Assembly (NCBI GenBank): GCA_946803715.1
Contig: CAMPET010000192.1
Coordinates: forward strand, 30,958 to 57,065
DNA from: Beroe ovata
Lineage: Eukaryota; Ctenophora; Nuda; Beroida; Beroidae
Direction: 5' to 3'
Length of the DNA: 26,108 nt
In this document: piece by piece, positions 1 to 10,282 of the stretch
How the letters are laid out: every line of letters starts with the position of its first letter
How positions within the stretch are numbered: the first letter of the stretch is position 1
The notes under the pieces: generated by a model
Told to the model about the DNA's origin: nothing
Database searches by the model: none
The model's input: only the letters and a program-made list of their open reading frames with translations
Translations under genes and position numbers: made by a program

Positions 1-24
1 TGTGTGTGTGTGTATCTATGTGTG
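1..24. repeat. short (TG)n microsatellite
   Basis: The window opens in a TG dinucleotide run that decays into TATCTATGTGTG. It is a simple repeat, probably continuing to the left of the window. Confidence 0.8.
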
Positions 25-818
25 ATTGGGAGATAGCATGCATTATGCATATATCAGCATTCCTTATTACTGAATTAAGATAACACCCGTGTATACAATC
101 CAAGAGACTAGAGAGTGATACATTAGCCGTATCATCACTATTGTTTCATAGCACATGAATACATAGAATAAAGAGCAGCTATTATAATCTGAAGCGCAAT
201 AGGTATCCTTTATGCATGGCCCATTGTTGGGCATAAGTCCGTTTGCCATTTTGGCCATAGTTTTGTAATTCGATTGGCGTTGTTGCTCACTCAAAATTCC
301 CGGATGCGCAATAAAAGGAGACCAATGTCCAATACCTAGTAGGAGACGAATTTCATTCAGTCATAATTCATCACGAATTTAGGATCCGACATGAATTTGA
401 GATGATATCGAAAATACCACGCCTTTATGTGTGCTGGATCGTTCTTGTAGGCTGTTTTGTGGAAGGCGCATCGTTTAATCATCGGATAAATATCTGCTAA
501 GTTTCATTCGCAGCACTCACTTTGACGAATAAAATACGCGCGCGCGCGCGCTCAACGCGCGTGCTGTCATGTCTAGAAGAGTTGATATTTTGCGTACCTA
601 CTTATCTTGAAGGACGTGCAGGACTTTGTTCATTTCTTATGTTCATTGTCCATATACCAGCTTCATGGCCCCTAGTATTTCTCTATAGAATGAAAGTGTG
701 AGACTTGAGAGTGAGGACTATATCTAAAGTATGATTGATTGATGGAACATGTGTGAGTGTGACACCAAATTTGCTCAATCGCGTGTGAGTGTGCGTCCCA
801 CAGTACACGTATTCTCAG
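25..818. other. no supported gene; non-coding
   Basis: I see no open frame with coding character here. An alternating CG run lies at 536-556. Earlier exons of the gene that starts at about 819 could lie here or left of the window, but none can be placed by splice signals alone. Confidence 0.5.
536..564. repeat. alternating CG run with inverted partner
   Basis: An ACGCGCGCGCGC run is followed after a short CTCAA spacer by ACGCGCGTGC. This gives a small self-complementary GC block in AT-rich DNA. Similar CG-rich palindromes recur near 11803, 19981 and 20114. Confidence 0.6.
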
Positions 819-3800
819 CTGACCCCACGTACGAATCTCCTGTTGTTGCAAGAAAGAGCAACTCAACATTCAAACCCATCCCTGAGGAGCAATGGAATGA
901 TCCCTGCAGTAGAACCGTATCTATAGGTATATCTGCATGCGCAATTACCCTGCACCGCCACGTGCTGCAGCAATCAGTAGTTGATCAACAAACCCAGATC
1001 TTATGTCACAGCAAACTATAATAGTTGTTCATTGATTCCATGGTTGCCAATGATATGCATCTCTGCTTCGCACTATGATCAACTGACGAAAACTTGCATT
1101 CTTTTACTAGATGAAGTTGAGGTAAATCTTGATCGCATTGCGACAGAGTGAACAGTTCTCACCACAGATACACTAGTGATCCAGCTCTGAAGTGTATGTA
1201 GCTCACGCTATATGATGCAGTTCATGTGTGTTTGAAATGTCGCTGTTTACATGTCTGTGGCGCAAACGTGTAGCAACGCATTTGACCCACTTATCAGTGA
1301 TAGTGATCATCCTGCAAAGCAGATGAGATAAAACTAATCTAGATTGTCGGCAAACTAGCTATATGTCAGCTGTCTCGTGTTTCTGGAATATCTCACTGTA
1401 CACCCTATAAATGCCAAAGCTCCACATCAGGATCTCTACTGATTATTTCTAATGTGTATGATCAGCACGTTAATATGCACGATATATGCATATGCACGAA
1501 GAACTTTTTCTCTTGATAGAAAGTTCTATTTTCCCCTCGATATCAAACAGAAGAGTTGACATGATGATTCAATTATATTCTCTCCTACTTCATTCTCTGG
1601 GCTTGGTCGCATGAACACTGAAGTGTTTTATCTTGCTATTTTATCTTGCTGTTCTGTTGCCTTCTTGTGATATTCTTTGTCAGAAATCCCGTACCTACAA
1701 GTTGGGATGGAATATGAGAATATGTTCCGATGACAAGCAGATCTATCTATTGCGATTCTAAAATCCCAGTTGCAGTACACTGCGCCAATTCATCTTGATT
1801 CTCATAATTCTGCACCCAATTTGAATGTCAAGCCTGGAGTTACATGTTCCCCATTGTTCCGAATTCCATGTGCTCACACACATCTCCCGCAGGTCGCCGT
1901 AAGAGATCTGGCTCCTCTACCACGGCTATCACATCCTCCCGTGTCCGGTCCATGACACTCGCAGAGAAAACCGCCCAGAAGTTCATCATCGCGGCGAGCC
2001 CGCGCCGGGACCGCGCCATCGCGGCCGCCTTCGTGGGCAACATGAAGCGGGGAGTGGAAGGTGAGGGTGACGGAGGGAACTTTGGGGTGCTCGTGCCGGC
2101 TGAGGAGTGTGACGAGGTGGTGATGGAGGATGTGGTGTTGGAAGAGGAGGAGGATGAGAGGGAAGCGAGGGAGAAGACGGGCGAGGATCAGGAAATGAGT
2201 GAGAGAGCAAGGGAGAAGGTGAGACTGACACTCGCTGACACTGTCAGTGAGGGGGCGGGTGAGGAAATGAGTGATACTGATAAGGTGGGCGAGGAACTGA
2301 GTGAAGAAGGTGTTAGGGAGGAGAGGGACTGGGAGGATGTAAGGGAGAAGAGTGTCGGGTTCGGATCCGGGCCGGATCTTGGTGTGAAACCTCGCCGTCA
2401 GAGTTTAAGCCCCAAACTCCCTCCCTGTTTGTCAGTGAAGCACTCTGTGTTGATCATGAGTGAACCTAGTTATAGTGATAGTGTGCAATCTTTAGTGGAC
2501 GGGATAGATGATCCAAACTGTGTGTGAATAATGTCGGGTTTATTTTGAAAGTTTTGTAAGTATGCCATGCTTCCGTAATTAGTGAAAAGCCAATATTTTA
2601 TGCCGGAAAAAGCAATCATTCAGTTGTCCGTGTCGATCGGTGATCGACCCTGTCGAGAAATTTGTTTTGCGCTTCGCGGCTTGCATCAGTGGTCTAGCAT
2701 CGCCAGACAATTTGACAGCATTTTCTCTGTCTTCATCTTTTCAATGATTGTTTCGGTTGGATATAGGACTTATTATGAATAGAAGGGATCAAATTAGTGT
2801 CACTAGGTAAAGGGCATATTGTGTCCAATGTCCATGCAGTTCTTATGTTGTGGTTCAACTTCAATGACCATGCATGTTCACGTGAAGCATTCGTGTATGA
2901 AGCTCAGTGCCGGAATTTTTGCTTTTCCTGTTTGTACAGTATCATGACCAGTTTTTACAGCTCAATATATCGTGTTTCTCTCTTCTCACACCCGAAGTTA
3001 ATCTCGCAGACCGGCGTCTCCAGGCTCTCCAAGAGCAGGTGGAGACAGAGACCACCACAAACGAGGAGGAGGATGGACGGAGATATAGTATTGTCAACTT
3101 TAGGACGGGTACCTACCTTAGGGAAAACTCCTACGATCTCCTCAGAGCTGATTACTTCAAAAACTTCCTCAGACCCACGTTTAGCTTGCGAGAAACTCGG
3201 CCCTCGGCATCCCGGCGGCGGCCTCGGTTTCTGAGGCAGAGCAGTAGCACACCTAGTTCAGGGCTGTCTCTGCCCAGCTGCTCGAGGGATATGCTAGTGC
3301 CGCCCCCGACGTCCGGCGGGGGGAGGGATAGCGCCGACTACTCCGTGAGTGAGGTGACGGTTGAGTTCCTGGAACTCAGATATCTGGATCAACCAGAACA
3401 GCGTGTTGCTGGGGAACAGGAGCGTGTAACTCATTGTCACACTGAGGAACAGCAACATGGCAGAGAGGACCAACGGACCCTAGGTGATGAGCCACACCTC
3501 GGTTTAACGTGCTCTGGGACCAAAACTAATGGCACACCAGCTTCAGCACAATTTCATCCTGGATTTACAGCAAATAAACATCGATCAAGCAATGTCACTG
3601 TCGGAGGGAGAGAAAGTGCATCGGAAATGGTACCAGAAGCAACAAAACAGAGCGCAAGCAACCGACCCAGCCTCTTTCTCAACGTTGTGGCGATGGAACA
3701 AGAGGAAAATCCCCCAGGTGGAAAACGGAAAGGATACCTCAGGAAAGGACTGCGGGATAGACTAGCCCAGAAAGCTGAGGAGGCTCGACAGAACACACTA

Positions 3801-3914
3801 ATTAAACGAAGTAGGGAACAGAGTCTGAGTAACAAGGAGGTGTCTTTGCAGAACGATTTTGACAGTGGTATTCATGGTGATTTGTCGAACTCGATATCAT
3901 TATCAAAATGTTAA
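819..3914 (+). CDS. spliced gene, product unknown (basic region plus long disordered C-terminus)
   Basis: I do not recognise this protein. Three exons fit by splice signal and phase: 819-926 (tentative), 1893-2060 and 3010-3914. Each acceptor ends in CAG; the donors are ATAG|GTATAT and GAAG|GTGAGG. Each intron splits a codon after its first base, so the frame holds throughout. The middle exon encodes a basic Ser/Thr/Arg stretch, then TAQKFIIAASPRRDRAIAAA. The last exon starts with RRLQALQEQVETE (short coiled-coil potential), then YSIVNFRTGTYLRENSYD and LLRADYFKNFLRPTF, which look folded. It then becomes Ser/Arg/Glu-rich and disordered, with GGKRKGYLRKGLRDRL near the end, and stops at TAA 3912-3914. 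No signal peptide or membrane segment is visible. The start is unknown and probably lies upstream, so the model is 5' partial. The first exon is the weakest part. Confidence 0.5.
2061..2527 (+). other. in-frame acidic extension: retained-intron or alternative terminal exon
   Basis: If the donor at 2061 is not used, the frame of the 1893 exon stays open for another 155 codons to TGA 2525-2527. The product is Glu-rich (for example LEEEEDEREAREK) and contains repeated SDTD/EELSEE-type acidic units, followed by a basic QSLSPKLPPC segment. An open frame of this length in a short intron is unusual. It may be an alternative C-terminus of the same gene. A low-complexity purine-rich strand could also stay open by chance, so I list it separately. 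Confidence 0.4.
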
Positions 3915-4003
3915 ACTTTATAATCTGATGATGAATTAATCCGATGATGAATTGAATTGACTGAGACTGTGTTGGTAGGTAAAGACTTCTGATGTGCGAA
4001 TTG

Positions 4004-4557
4004 TGTCGATGCAACAATAAGACAGTGATAGCGCAACAATAACGCATAAATAGCGACTACAATGTAGACAACAATAACGGAACAATAAGACAACAATCCA
4101 CTTATTTGTCAGTGTCACTTTTAACGCGATAACTTTAATTTTCCACATTTTTTCTGTCCGACACATTCTTATTTGACATTTACCAGTCAATGTCAAATTA
4201 CCAGTCATTTACCATGTCAATGTGAATATATACCAGTTTGGTCCCTCATTTTATTCATACGTCCCTCAAAATATTTATAAGTGGGATACCAGATTTTACG
4301 ACAAGCAATCTCGTAGCTCTAGCATCCGTTAATTATGTTAATTGTTGTGTTATTGTTGTCTTAATTTAAGTCGACAGTCGCAATGAGGCGAAAAGGAGTT
4401 TGTTGTCTTATTGTTGCCTTATTCATATTGTTGTCTCATTGTTGCGTTTTTGTTGTCTACGTTTTAGTCGCTAGTTGCGTTATTGTTGTCTGATTGTTAC
4501 CGTATTGTTGTCTTATTGTTGCTCTATTGTTGCCTAGTTGTTGCATCGAAACCGGCC
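4004..4557. mobile_element. foldback non-autonomous DNA element with 8-bp target duplication
   Basis: The left arm (about 4004-4098, CAACAATAAGAC-type motifs) is the reverse complement of the right arm (about 4440-4550, GTCTTATTGTTG motifs). Both include GTTGCATCGA-type ends and a shared TAGTCGCTA block. The direct repeat GCGAATTG occurs at 3996-4003 and again at 4558-4565, just outside the arms. Eight-base target duplications are typical of hAT and P superfamilies, so this is probably a non-autonomous hAT-like element. The right end carries about seven extra bases (CCGGCC side) that the left end lacks, so the exact termini are uncertain. No transposase frame is present. Confidence 0.65.
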
Positions 4558-4720
4558 GCGAATTGGTCTTAGACTTACGTATTACTTTTTAGTTCACTGT
4601 ACCATTCTAGTTCTACCATGAACTATCGTTGTGTCTATTTCATCTGCATTAATGCGTTACCTTTAAGTATAAGTATACGGATATTGCGGATACCATTACC
4701 AAATACCTCAGGTAATACCA

Positions 4721-5035
4721 ATGGTGGATCAGGAGGGTCAAACGGAATTTCATTTCTGAAAAATATAATTTGACCCTTCTGATCCACATTTGGATCACAG
4801 GGTTCACCTCAGGTGACCCCAGGGCCTGTGAATGGAGAAGTGCCAGCCGCCACCTGGATCACTGAAGGTGGATGAGGATCTCAGGATAAGGGTGTCACTA
4901 AAATCTGACTTGACCCCAGAGATGCGCCACGTGGATCAGAATCAAAAGGGTCACCTGCGCCGTGTGGATCAGAAGGGTCAAATCATTTTTTCAGGGATAA
5001 AATTCCGTTCAACTTCAACCCTTCTGATCCACCAT
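4721..5035. mobile_element. 315-bp inverted-repeat element made of two hairpin units
   Basis: The element begins ATGGTGGATCAGGAGGGTCA and ends with the complementary CTTCTGATCCACCAT. The outer ~70 bases at each end (4721-4789 and 4963-5035) are inverted copies of one another. Each is itself a hairpin, because the GGATCAG-GGGTCA motif is followed by its own complement TGACCCTTCTGATCC. The centre contains further GGATCA motifs. A single hairpin unit of the same family sits at 9269-9322. I see no convincing target duplication. It has no coding capacity. Confidence 0.65.
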
Positions 5036-5161
5036 AGATGATAACAAATTATGAAAACGATCGTCATCGATGAAATTAAAATTAAACATTAAAAGTAAAA
5101 CATGAACAATGTGAAATTGAATCATTGAACATAGGCATGGTAACGATAATTAGGTATGACC

Positions 5162-5579
5162 ATATTATAGTCAAAAACAATTGAAATTGTTTGGGTTTCG
5201 CAGCCACTTTGTACCTCTCCTGAAATAAAGAATTAATGTGATAGGAACTCAGTTCCTCGCCTGTCCGTGGCGGTGCCATTTCGTCGCAAGAACTCACCTC
5301 GAATATAGGAACCTTGCCTTCTGGAAGTTTCACAAGTGGCAAGCTCAAATTGATGATGTAAGGCGTGTATCAGTCTTTTTTTATGATAGAGCCAATGGCA
5401 ATAACTAATTGATACCCTTCGAGCATAAGGTTATCAGGGCGAGCTTCTTTCCAGTAACTCCAGCTCACCGCCACGGACGGGCGAGGAACTGAGTTCCTAT
5501 CACATTAATTCTTTATTTCAGGAGAGGTACAAAGTGGCTGCGAAACCCAAACAATTTCAATTGTTTTTGACTATAATAT
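5162..5579. repeat. large inverted repeat, 114-bp arms, 190-bp spacer
   Basis: Bases 5162-5275 and 5466-5579 are reverse complements with one mismatch seen by eye (CCTGTCC against CCCGTCC). The arms run from CTATAATAT at the outside to CGGTG at the inside, and the spacer is 5276-5465. The right arm ends two bases before the N at 5582. It could be a palindromic insertion, a foldback element or an assembly artefact at the contig end. Confidence 0.75.
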
Positions 5580-5581
5580 CA

Positions 5582-5582
5582 N
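5582..5582. other. single-N assembly gap
   Basis: One ambiguous base separates an inverted-repeat arm from a GC-rich segment. Together with the other Ns, whose flanks do not match, it is best read as a join between contigs of unknown gap size. Confidence 0.8.
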
Positions 5583-5637
5583 AATGACTTCACCACTTCT
5601 TTGGGAGTTCATATCACTTCGGGCCTCGGGCAGTGCT

Positions 5638-5702
5638 CCCGGCCCTACGGGCCGGGACCACGCCCATTTTCTTTCCGTGGCTGCGGGCGCTTGCCAGCGC
5701 CC
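5638..5702. repeat. two adjacent GC-rich perfect hairpins
   Basis: CCCGGCCC-TAC-GGGCCGGG (5638-5656) and GGGCGCT-TGCC-AGCGCCC (5685-5702) are perfect stems within AT-rich DNA. The intervening CCACGCCCATTTT also occurs near 13777. This looks like part of a dispersed repeat with strong secondary structure. Confidence 0.6.
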
Positions 5703-5804
5703 TGATAATGTTCTATTATAAATTGCAATCGTTTATTTTCAAATAAATGCACCTTCTTCATTCTGTAAAACATTAAACAATGGATTGCAACAAAAACTAA
5801 AAGA

Positions 5805-5860
5805 GCCTCGAGAAATATGGCCAAATACGCACATCGCAGGTGTGATGTTAGTGTAACTAT
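5805..5860. repeat. partial copy of the TGCGTATT inverted-repeat family
   Basis: GCCTCG, then GAAATATGGCCAAATACGCA and GGTGTGA, match the reverse complement of about 14502-14552 with a few changes. It appears to be one arm and part of the centre of the ~100-bp element at 14502-14603. Confidence 0.55.
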
Positions 5861-5882
5861 ATCAATATGTTAATGTTATTGT

Positions 5883-5955
5883 TTGTAGGATTTCTCCCTA
5901 CCCTTGCTGGCCGAATGAAAATTGCGCGCACCGACGGTAGGGTAAAATCCTACAA
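5883..5955. mobile_element. short TTGTAGGAT inverted-repeat element (MITE), copy 1
   Basis: The segment runs from TTGTAGGATTTCTCCCTACC to GGTAGGGTAAAATCCTACAA, which are inverted copies. The interior CGCGCACCGACGG matches, in opposite orientation, the element at 20150-20246. It is 73 bp long with no coding capacity. I see no matching flanking duplication here, so it may be an older or deleted copy. Confidence 0.65.
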
Positions 5956-6197
5956 CTAAACTGAAACAACAATAGGTGATGGAAATATATTATATATCAC
6001 ACCTTTTCCATATTATGTCAGATTTCTTTCGTATTATCTCACACTTTTTCCGTTTCGAAACAATATACGTGAATTAAATTGAAAGTTTGATTGAGTTAAT
6101 TTAAAGTGTCCGCCAGTACGTGCCCAAATTGTGATTGTCTAGTTGAACTGCCGAGCAATACTGCAGACAATGCTTAAAACTGAAAGCCCAGGTCCAT

Positions 6198-6203
6198 TTT
6201 ATT
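6198..6203 (-). promoter_or_regulatory. poly(A) signal of the first BTB gene
   Basis: The minus strand reads AATAAA about 33 bases beyond the stop codon at 6236-6238, a normal position for a short 3' UTR. Confidence 0.55.
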
Positions 6204-6235
6204 CTCAACTACAAAATGAAAATCGGATAGAGATC

Positions 6236-8117
6236 TCAGAGAGATCTGATCTGTAGGCAATGAATTCTGAAATCTTCCTCGGTTGAAATAATGCTCAGTA
6301 ATTTATCCAGACTCGTTGTAAAGAAAGACACAAGTTCCTTTGCACTTTGCCCACCTCGAGATTTAACTGTCCGGGTAATAAACCAGTGGACAGCAGCCGT
6401 TGAATGGTGGTGTTTCGACCACCCCAATTGCTTGGTTCTGGCTCCTGTAAATCCCTCTGCTTGTTTGAGGTCGTAACACGGTGTCTGATCAGCAAGCCTC
6501 ACTACAACCTCCTGCCACTCCTGCCTTTTCTCACAGAGGTGGCACTCGGCAAAGTAACTGTGGTGCAGGTCTGTGGCTAGCCTCCTCTTATCCTCAGGCT
6601 TCCTGACCCGCCACCTCAGCGACCGATACCGTGTTGTGCCATTGTCAAATTCTGGTTTCCTATATCGTGCCACATTCGGCACGTCAAATTGGTTCTGAGA
6701 CAGTTTCAGATCGTAGAAATCATTGAGGTGTCTGTCGATTTCCGCTAGGTAATTGGGACAAAGACGAGCAGGGTCGATGTCAGTGAACACTCGATCGAGA
6801 AATTCCTGCCAGTATGGCACACAAACCCTACAATTGGGACTCGTCAGCCATGATATGGTCACCTCCATCTTCACAAAGTGAGGGTGAGCGCACGAGTTGG
6901 TACACAGTCTCTCTATGTCTTGTATTGAGAAATTCATCCAGTAAGCGAGTTCAGGGTTACTGATCTGGTCTGGAGTCAGCTCTGGTGGGATTTGATATTC
7001 CGTGTAGTCCGAACTGTCCCCATGGGAACGGGACCCGAAATGAGGGCTGGCAGTGTCACTGACTGATGTACATTCTGAGTAGTCGACATCATGGGCAGGG
7101 CCGGCATTCCGGATCATATCATGGTTGGTTGAGTTTGAGTCTGATAGAGGTGTCACACGTGAAGTGTCCTGTGAACAGTGAGGTGACACGTGATGAGGTG
7201 TCACGTCTGACAGCTCATCCTCCTCGGTCGAGGGGAAGTCTGTTAGGTCGATGCCCGATGAATCGCTGCAGGACGAGGAATCGGTACAGGACGACAAATC
7301 CGTACAAGACGATGTTATAACTTTCCCACTTGTTATCCTCCTCTGAATGTCGTCCACAATGCGGAGCCGTGAGGCAGTTGTGGGCTGGTGGGAAACAAGT
7401 GGGAACTGGGAGTTGTAATTGTTTGTGATCCAATCCTCGCACAACCCGAGCAACTCCTCGATCTCGAATTGAACACTAAACCGGAGGAAGAAAGGGAGAG
7501 TTTCCGAACACAGCGTCACCTCCCCGCCATACAGCAACTTCAAACACTGCAGGGAGAGGGGGGATATCAGTTAGTATACACAAGAAGGATAATCATCACT
7601 CTAACTTATTGGTATTTGTAGGGGTGCGCCGAAAAAAGCAATCAAAGTAGCTGAATTGGTGTCCATTGATCAGCTCAAGGTGTCCATTGAGCATTGGTTA
7701 TTGATTATGCAAAATTTAATTTCAAGACTATTAGTATTGGTAGCAGAAGCATACTAAAATTATAATCCAGTAGCATAAAAATCCAGTAGCATAAAAAGGC
7801 GGCACAGTGAACTTAAACTTTAAAGACTGGATTTCCCGCGTGACTCAATTACTCGTGTGTGCAAAAGACTGCACTAAGGGTCGTGTGAATAATCTCACCT
7901 GTTTAAGCTGGTCTACCCCACCAACATACTCGTCGAGGACAACCTCGTAATTCTTAACAAGATGTTTCTCTAGATGAGGACTGCGGGCCGCGAGGACAGT
8001 TCCACTGCACTCCACCACACTACCGTCCAGGAGGAAGAGAACTGTCCCGTGGACAGAAACCCTGTCCTTCTTCCTCACGAAACGGGACATGTCCGGCAGC
8101 GGAGACAACTGAACCAT
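6236..8117 (-). CDS. BTB/POZ protein with conserved novel C-terminal region (paralog 1)
   Basis: Two exons, 8117-7899 and 7546-6236, joined in phase 0 (AACAG|GTGAGA donor, CCCTGCAG acceptor), give about 509 aa. Residues ~10-115 form a BTB fold: CSGTVLAARSPHLEKHL in the first exon, then CLKLLYGGEVTL and FEIEELLGLCEDWI across the junction. A Ser/Cys/Asp-rich linker includes three SSCTDx-type repeats. A helical stretch around SIQDIERLCTNSCAHPHF may be BACK-like. The last ~130 residues contain HHSYFAECHLC and CYDLKQAEG, conserved with the paralog at 10283-11750. BTB domains mediate dimerisation and often recruit cullin-3, but no Kelch or zinc-finger region follows and the function is unknown. The start ATG at 8115-8117 is the first in the exon; M10 is an alternative. 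Confidence 0.8.
7256..7312 (-). repeat. 18-bp coding repeat in the BTB linker
   Basis: Three near-identical 18-base units encode SSCTDL, SSCTDS and SSCSDS in the disordered linker of the first BTB protein. It is a short in-frame slippage repeat. Confidence 0.7.
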
Positions 8118-8657
8118 GATTACCTATACAAGAGAGTGGAGGTAGAGTGATCATGTTTACTGGAATGAATATCATGGCGGGGCTGTTCGAGTGGACTTCC
8201 AACTTTTAACTGAAACACCGAAAAAAATTGCAAACTATAATAGCAATAAAAAACAAAAATATTGAATTCCATAACAAACAGATTGGAAGAGAATTGCATG
8301 GAAAGTAAATTTGAAGCAAAGTACAAATATGAAATAATTATTGAATACTTAAAAACGATATCTGATATTTCATGCGTGAAACTTCCTAATTATTCACAAC
8401 AACCTGTTGTTCAAGTACAAGATTGAAACTGGACTGAATTTAAAATAAAGGCTATCGACATTTCCTGAAATAAAATTCTAAAATAGAAAATGGAATATAA
8501 TTTGAAGAACTTAATTCAAATATTAAATTAGAAAATTAATTCATTATCTGTAAGTCTTTGGCCCTTGATCAGTGGACCACTTCAAAGAGAGTTCTCTAAA
8601 AATCTGCACAGGTGCACTTGTGAATTTGCGCTGTCCTTGAGATATTTTGCAGTTGCA
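8118..8657. other. AT-rich intergenic stretch
   Basis: Between the first and second BTB genes the DNA is AT-rich, with many runs of A and no frame of coding character. It should contain the promoter of the first BTB gene and the 3' UTR of the second, but I see no clear motif. Confidence 0.5.
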
Positions 8658-9661
8658 CTATAATTTCCTCGTTCCCAATCCAATTTTACCCGAGATAGTT
8701 GCTTTAGGAAGATCGAGAAGAGATGCTAGACCGAACTGCGGAACAGCAGGGTTGCTGTTGTCATTACAACCAAAGCAACAATTACTTGATGGAGGCAATA
8801 TCCAGCTCTCGGCACGATTTTTCTCCCTTTCACTGAACCCTGAAGTGCATTGCGAACGCGTGACACGTCCCGGAGTATTCTCTTCATTTTGGCTTTCTGC
8901 GAAACATGGATTACTATTGATCACACTTTCCCATTCAAGTGATATCTGGATTGTATCGATTATCCTGAGTCGCTGAATCGTGTCCGGTTCTTCAAGAAGA
9001 TGGATGATATTTGTCCAAGAATTCATGAGTTCTAACAGCCAGAGACAACAAGTTTTCATCGCGTCATCCATCTCAAATTCAGCGCTAAAACGCAAGAAAA
9101 ACCCGATGTTCTCCTTGTTCAGAGTAATCGTGCCACCGTAAAGAAACTTCACACACTGAAAATTGTTATCGGTCGTAACTCGTAAAAAGTAAGTTATTTC
9201 GTACCTCCTGTTATGTGTGCACCTGGTGTGTGTGTGCACCTGGTTTGTGTGCACCTGGATCGACGTGTATGGATCAGAAGGGTCAAATTCTATTTTTCCG
9301 TGTGACCCTCCTGATCCACCATAGTATAAGTAAGTAGTGTGGGGCGGCATGCCATGAGAGTTGCAGTTCCGCTTTTTCACACGGCCAGCTCCCACCCATT
9401 GAACCTATATTTGCCGCCATTACACATTTGCCACATTACCTCTTTCAGCTGTTCCAACGCTCTTCCTCCCTCACTGCGAGGATTGTTTGACAGTTTGACA
9501 CGACATGAAGTAGCTAGCCGCTTCTCCAACACCCCACTCCGAGCTGCCAGAATGACGCCACTGCACGCCACTGCGGCGCATCCTATGACCAGGATCGCTC
9601 GCTGCTCGGACACGTCACATAGCCGTGATAAATCCCCAAGAGGGGGCAGACACACTGCCAT
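8658..9661 (-). CDS. truncated BTB/POZ protein (paralog 2)
   Basis: Two exons, 9661-9440 and 9155-8658, joined in phase 0 at the same position as its neighbours, give about 239 aa. The first exon carries CSGVILAARSGVLEKRL; the second opens CVKFLYGGTITL and continues FSAEFEMDDAMKTCCLWL, completing a BTB fold. After a short helical part (LRIIDTIQISLEW) the sequence becomes low-complexity and stops. It lacks the ~200-residue C-terminal region of the other two paralogs, and I find no remnant of it downstream. It may be a truncated but working BTB-only protein or a decaying copy. No internal stop or frameshift is visible in what remains. The intron holds a hairpin element. Confidence 0.7.
9216..9258. 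repeat. three copies of a TGTGCACCTGG unit
   Basis: The motif TGTGTGCACCTGG occurs three times with slight spacing changes inside the intron of the truncated BTB gene, directly beside the hairpin element at 9269. It is a short tandem repeat. Confidence 0.6.
9269..9322. mobile_element. 54-bp GGATCA hairpin unit inside a BTB intron
   Basis: ATGGATCAGAAGGGTCA is followed by TGACCCTCCTGATCCACCAT, forming one hairpin. It closely matches each hairpin arm of the element at 4721-5035, down to the CCGTG/CGG bases near the loop. It is probably a solo unit of the same family. Confidence 0.6.
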
Positions 9662-10282
9662 ATCGCTTACCTACAATGGTGAGGTAGAGCAGCTGTGTGT
9701 TAAACTCAACAAGATGCCAATTATAGAGTGTAACAATTTTTTATGCCAATTATAGAGTGCAACAATTTTTCATGCACTGATAGTGTGATTCATCATAAAC
9801 TCATATCATAGCGAACAATAACATGAAATAGTGTAAACGATTATAAAACAACAAACTTAATTTAGACAGTAGTATTGCTGAAATCAATTGCAAACAAAGC
9901 TTTTAATTGCGAGTAGTTTAAACGAAAGTAGAGTCTAAGCGAAATTGAAATAAATTCTGCAAGTAATAATTTTCTGTTTGATATGATATTTTAAAGTCCT
10001 ATTTGATATAGTTTTGATAAGTATTTGATATAGTTTGAAGAGCTCAAATTTAGCTCAAAATAGGTTAATTTAGACAGATGACTGCTGATCATCACGTCAT
10101 AAAACTAGATAACCTCGAGAAAGTTTGATTTGCTTTATCGGCGTTTAATTGTCAAATAGTTTAACTGATACAATCTCAACAAAGAATTATCTAATACGAA
10201 ATTCAACCAAGGTAATAATGGAATAGAAATTATAATAATTCTGCTGCACTGGGTTTTGGTACTCTAGTTCTGACTTCACGAC
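9662..10282. other. AT-rich intergenic stretch between BTB genes 2 and 3
   Basis: No coding frame of note. There is a direct repeat of GCCAATTATAGAGTG-CAACAATTTTT near 9715-9772 and several TTTGATATAGTTT repeats around 9975-10045. No clear poly(A) signal for the third BTB gene was found. Confidence 0.5.

Larger units (their letters stand above)
5583..5882. other. non-coding stretch after the gap
   Basis: No coding frame is visible. The left part holds the GC-rich hairpins at 5638-5702. The right part is AT-rich and carries a copy of a dispersed repeat at 5805-5860. Confidence 0.6.

Noticed and set aside
1986-2231. Pro/Ser-rich minus-strand frame
   Set aside because: Mirror of the purine-rich acidic coding stretch on the plus strand; low-complexity shadow.
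2797-3234. Plus-strand 145-codon frame overlapping the last exon
   Set aside because: Wrong frame relative to the longer, phase-matched exon at 3010-3914, and no start context.
9339-9755. Plus-strand 138-codon frame
   Set aside because: It lies antisense to the first exon of BTB paralog 2, whose domain match and splice sites are clear.
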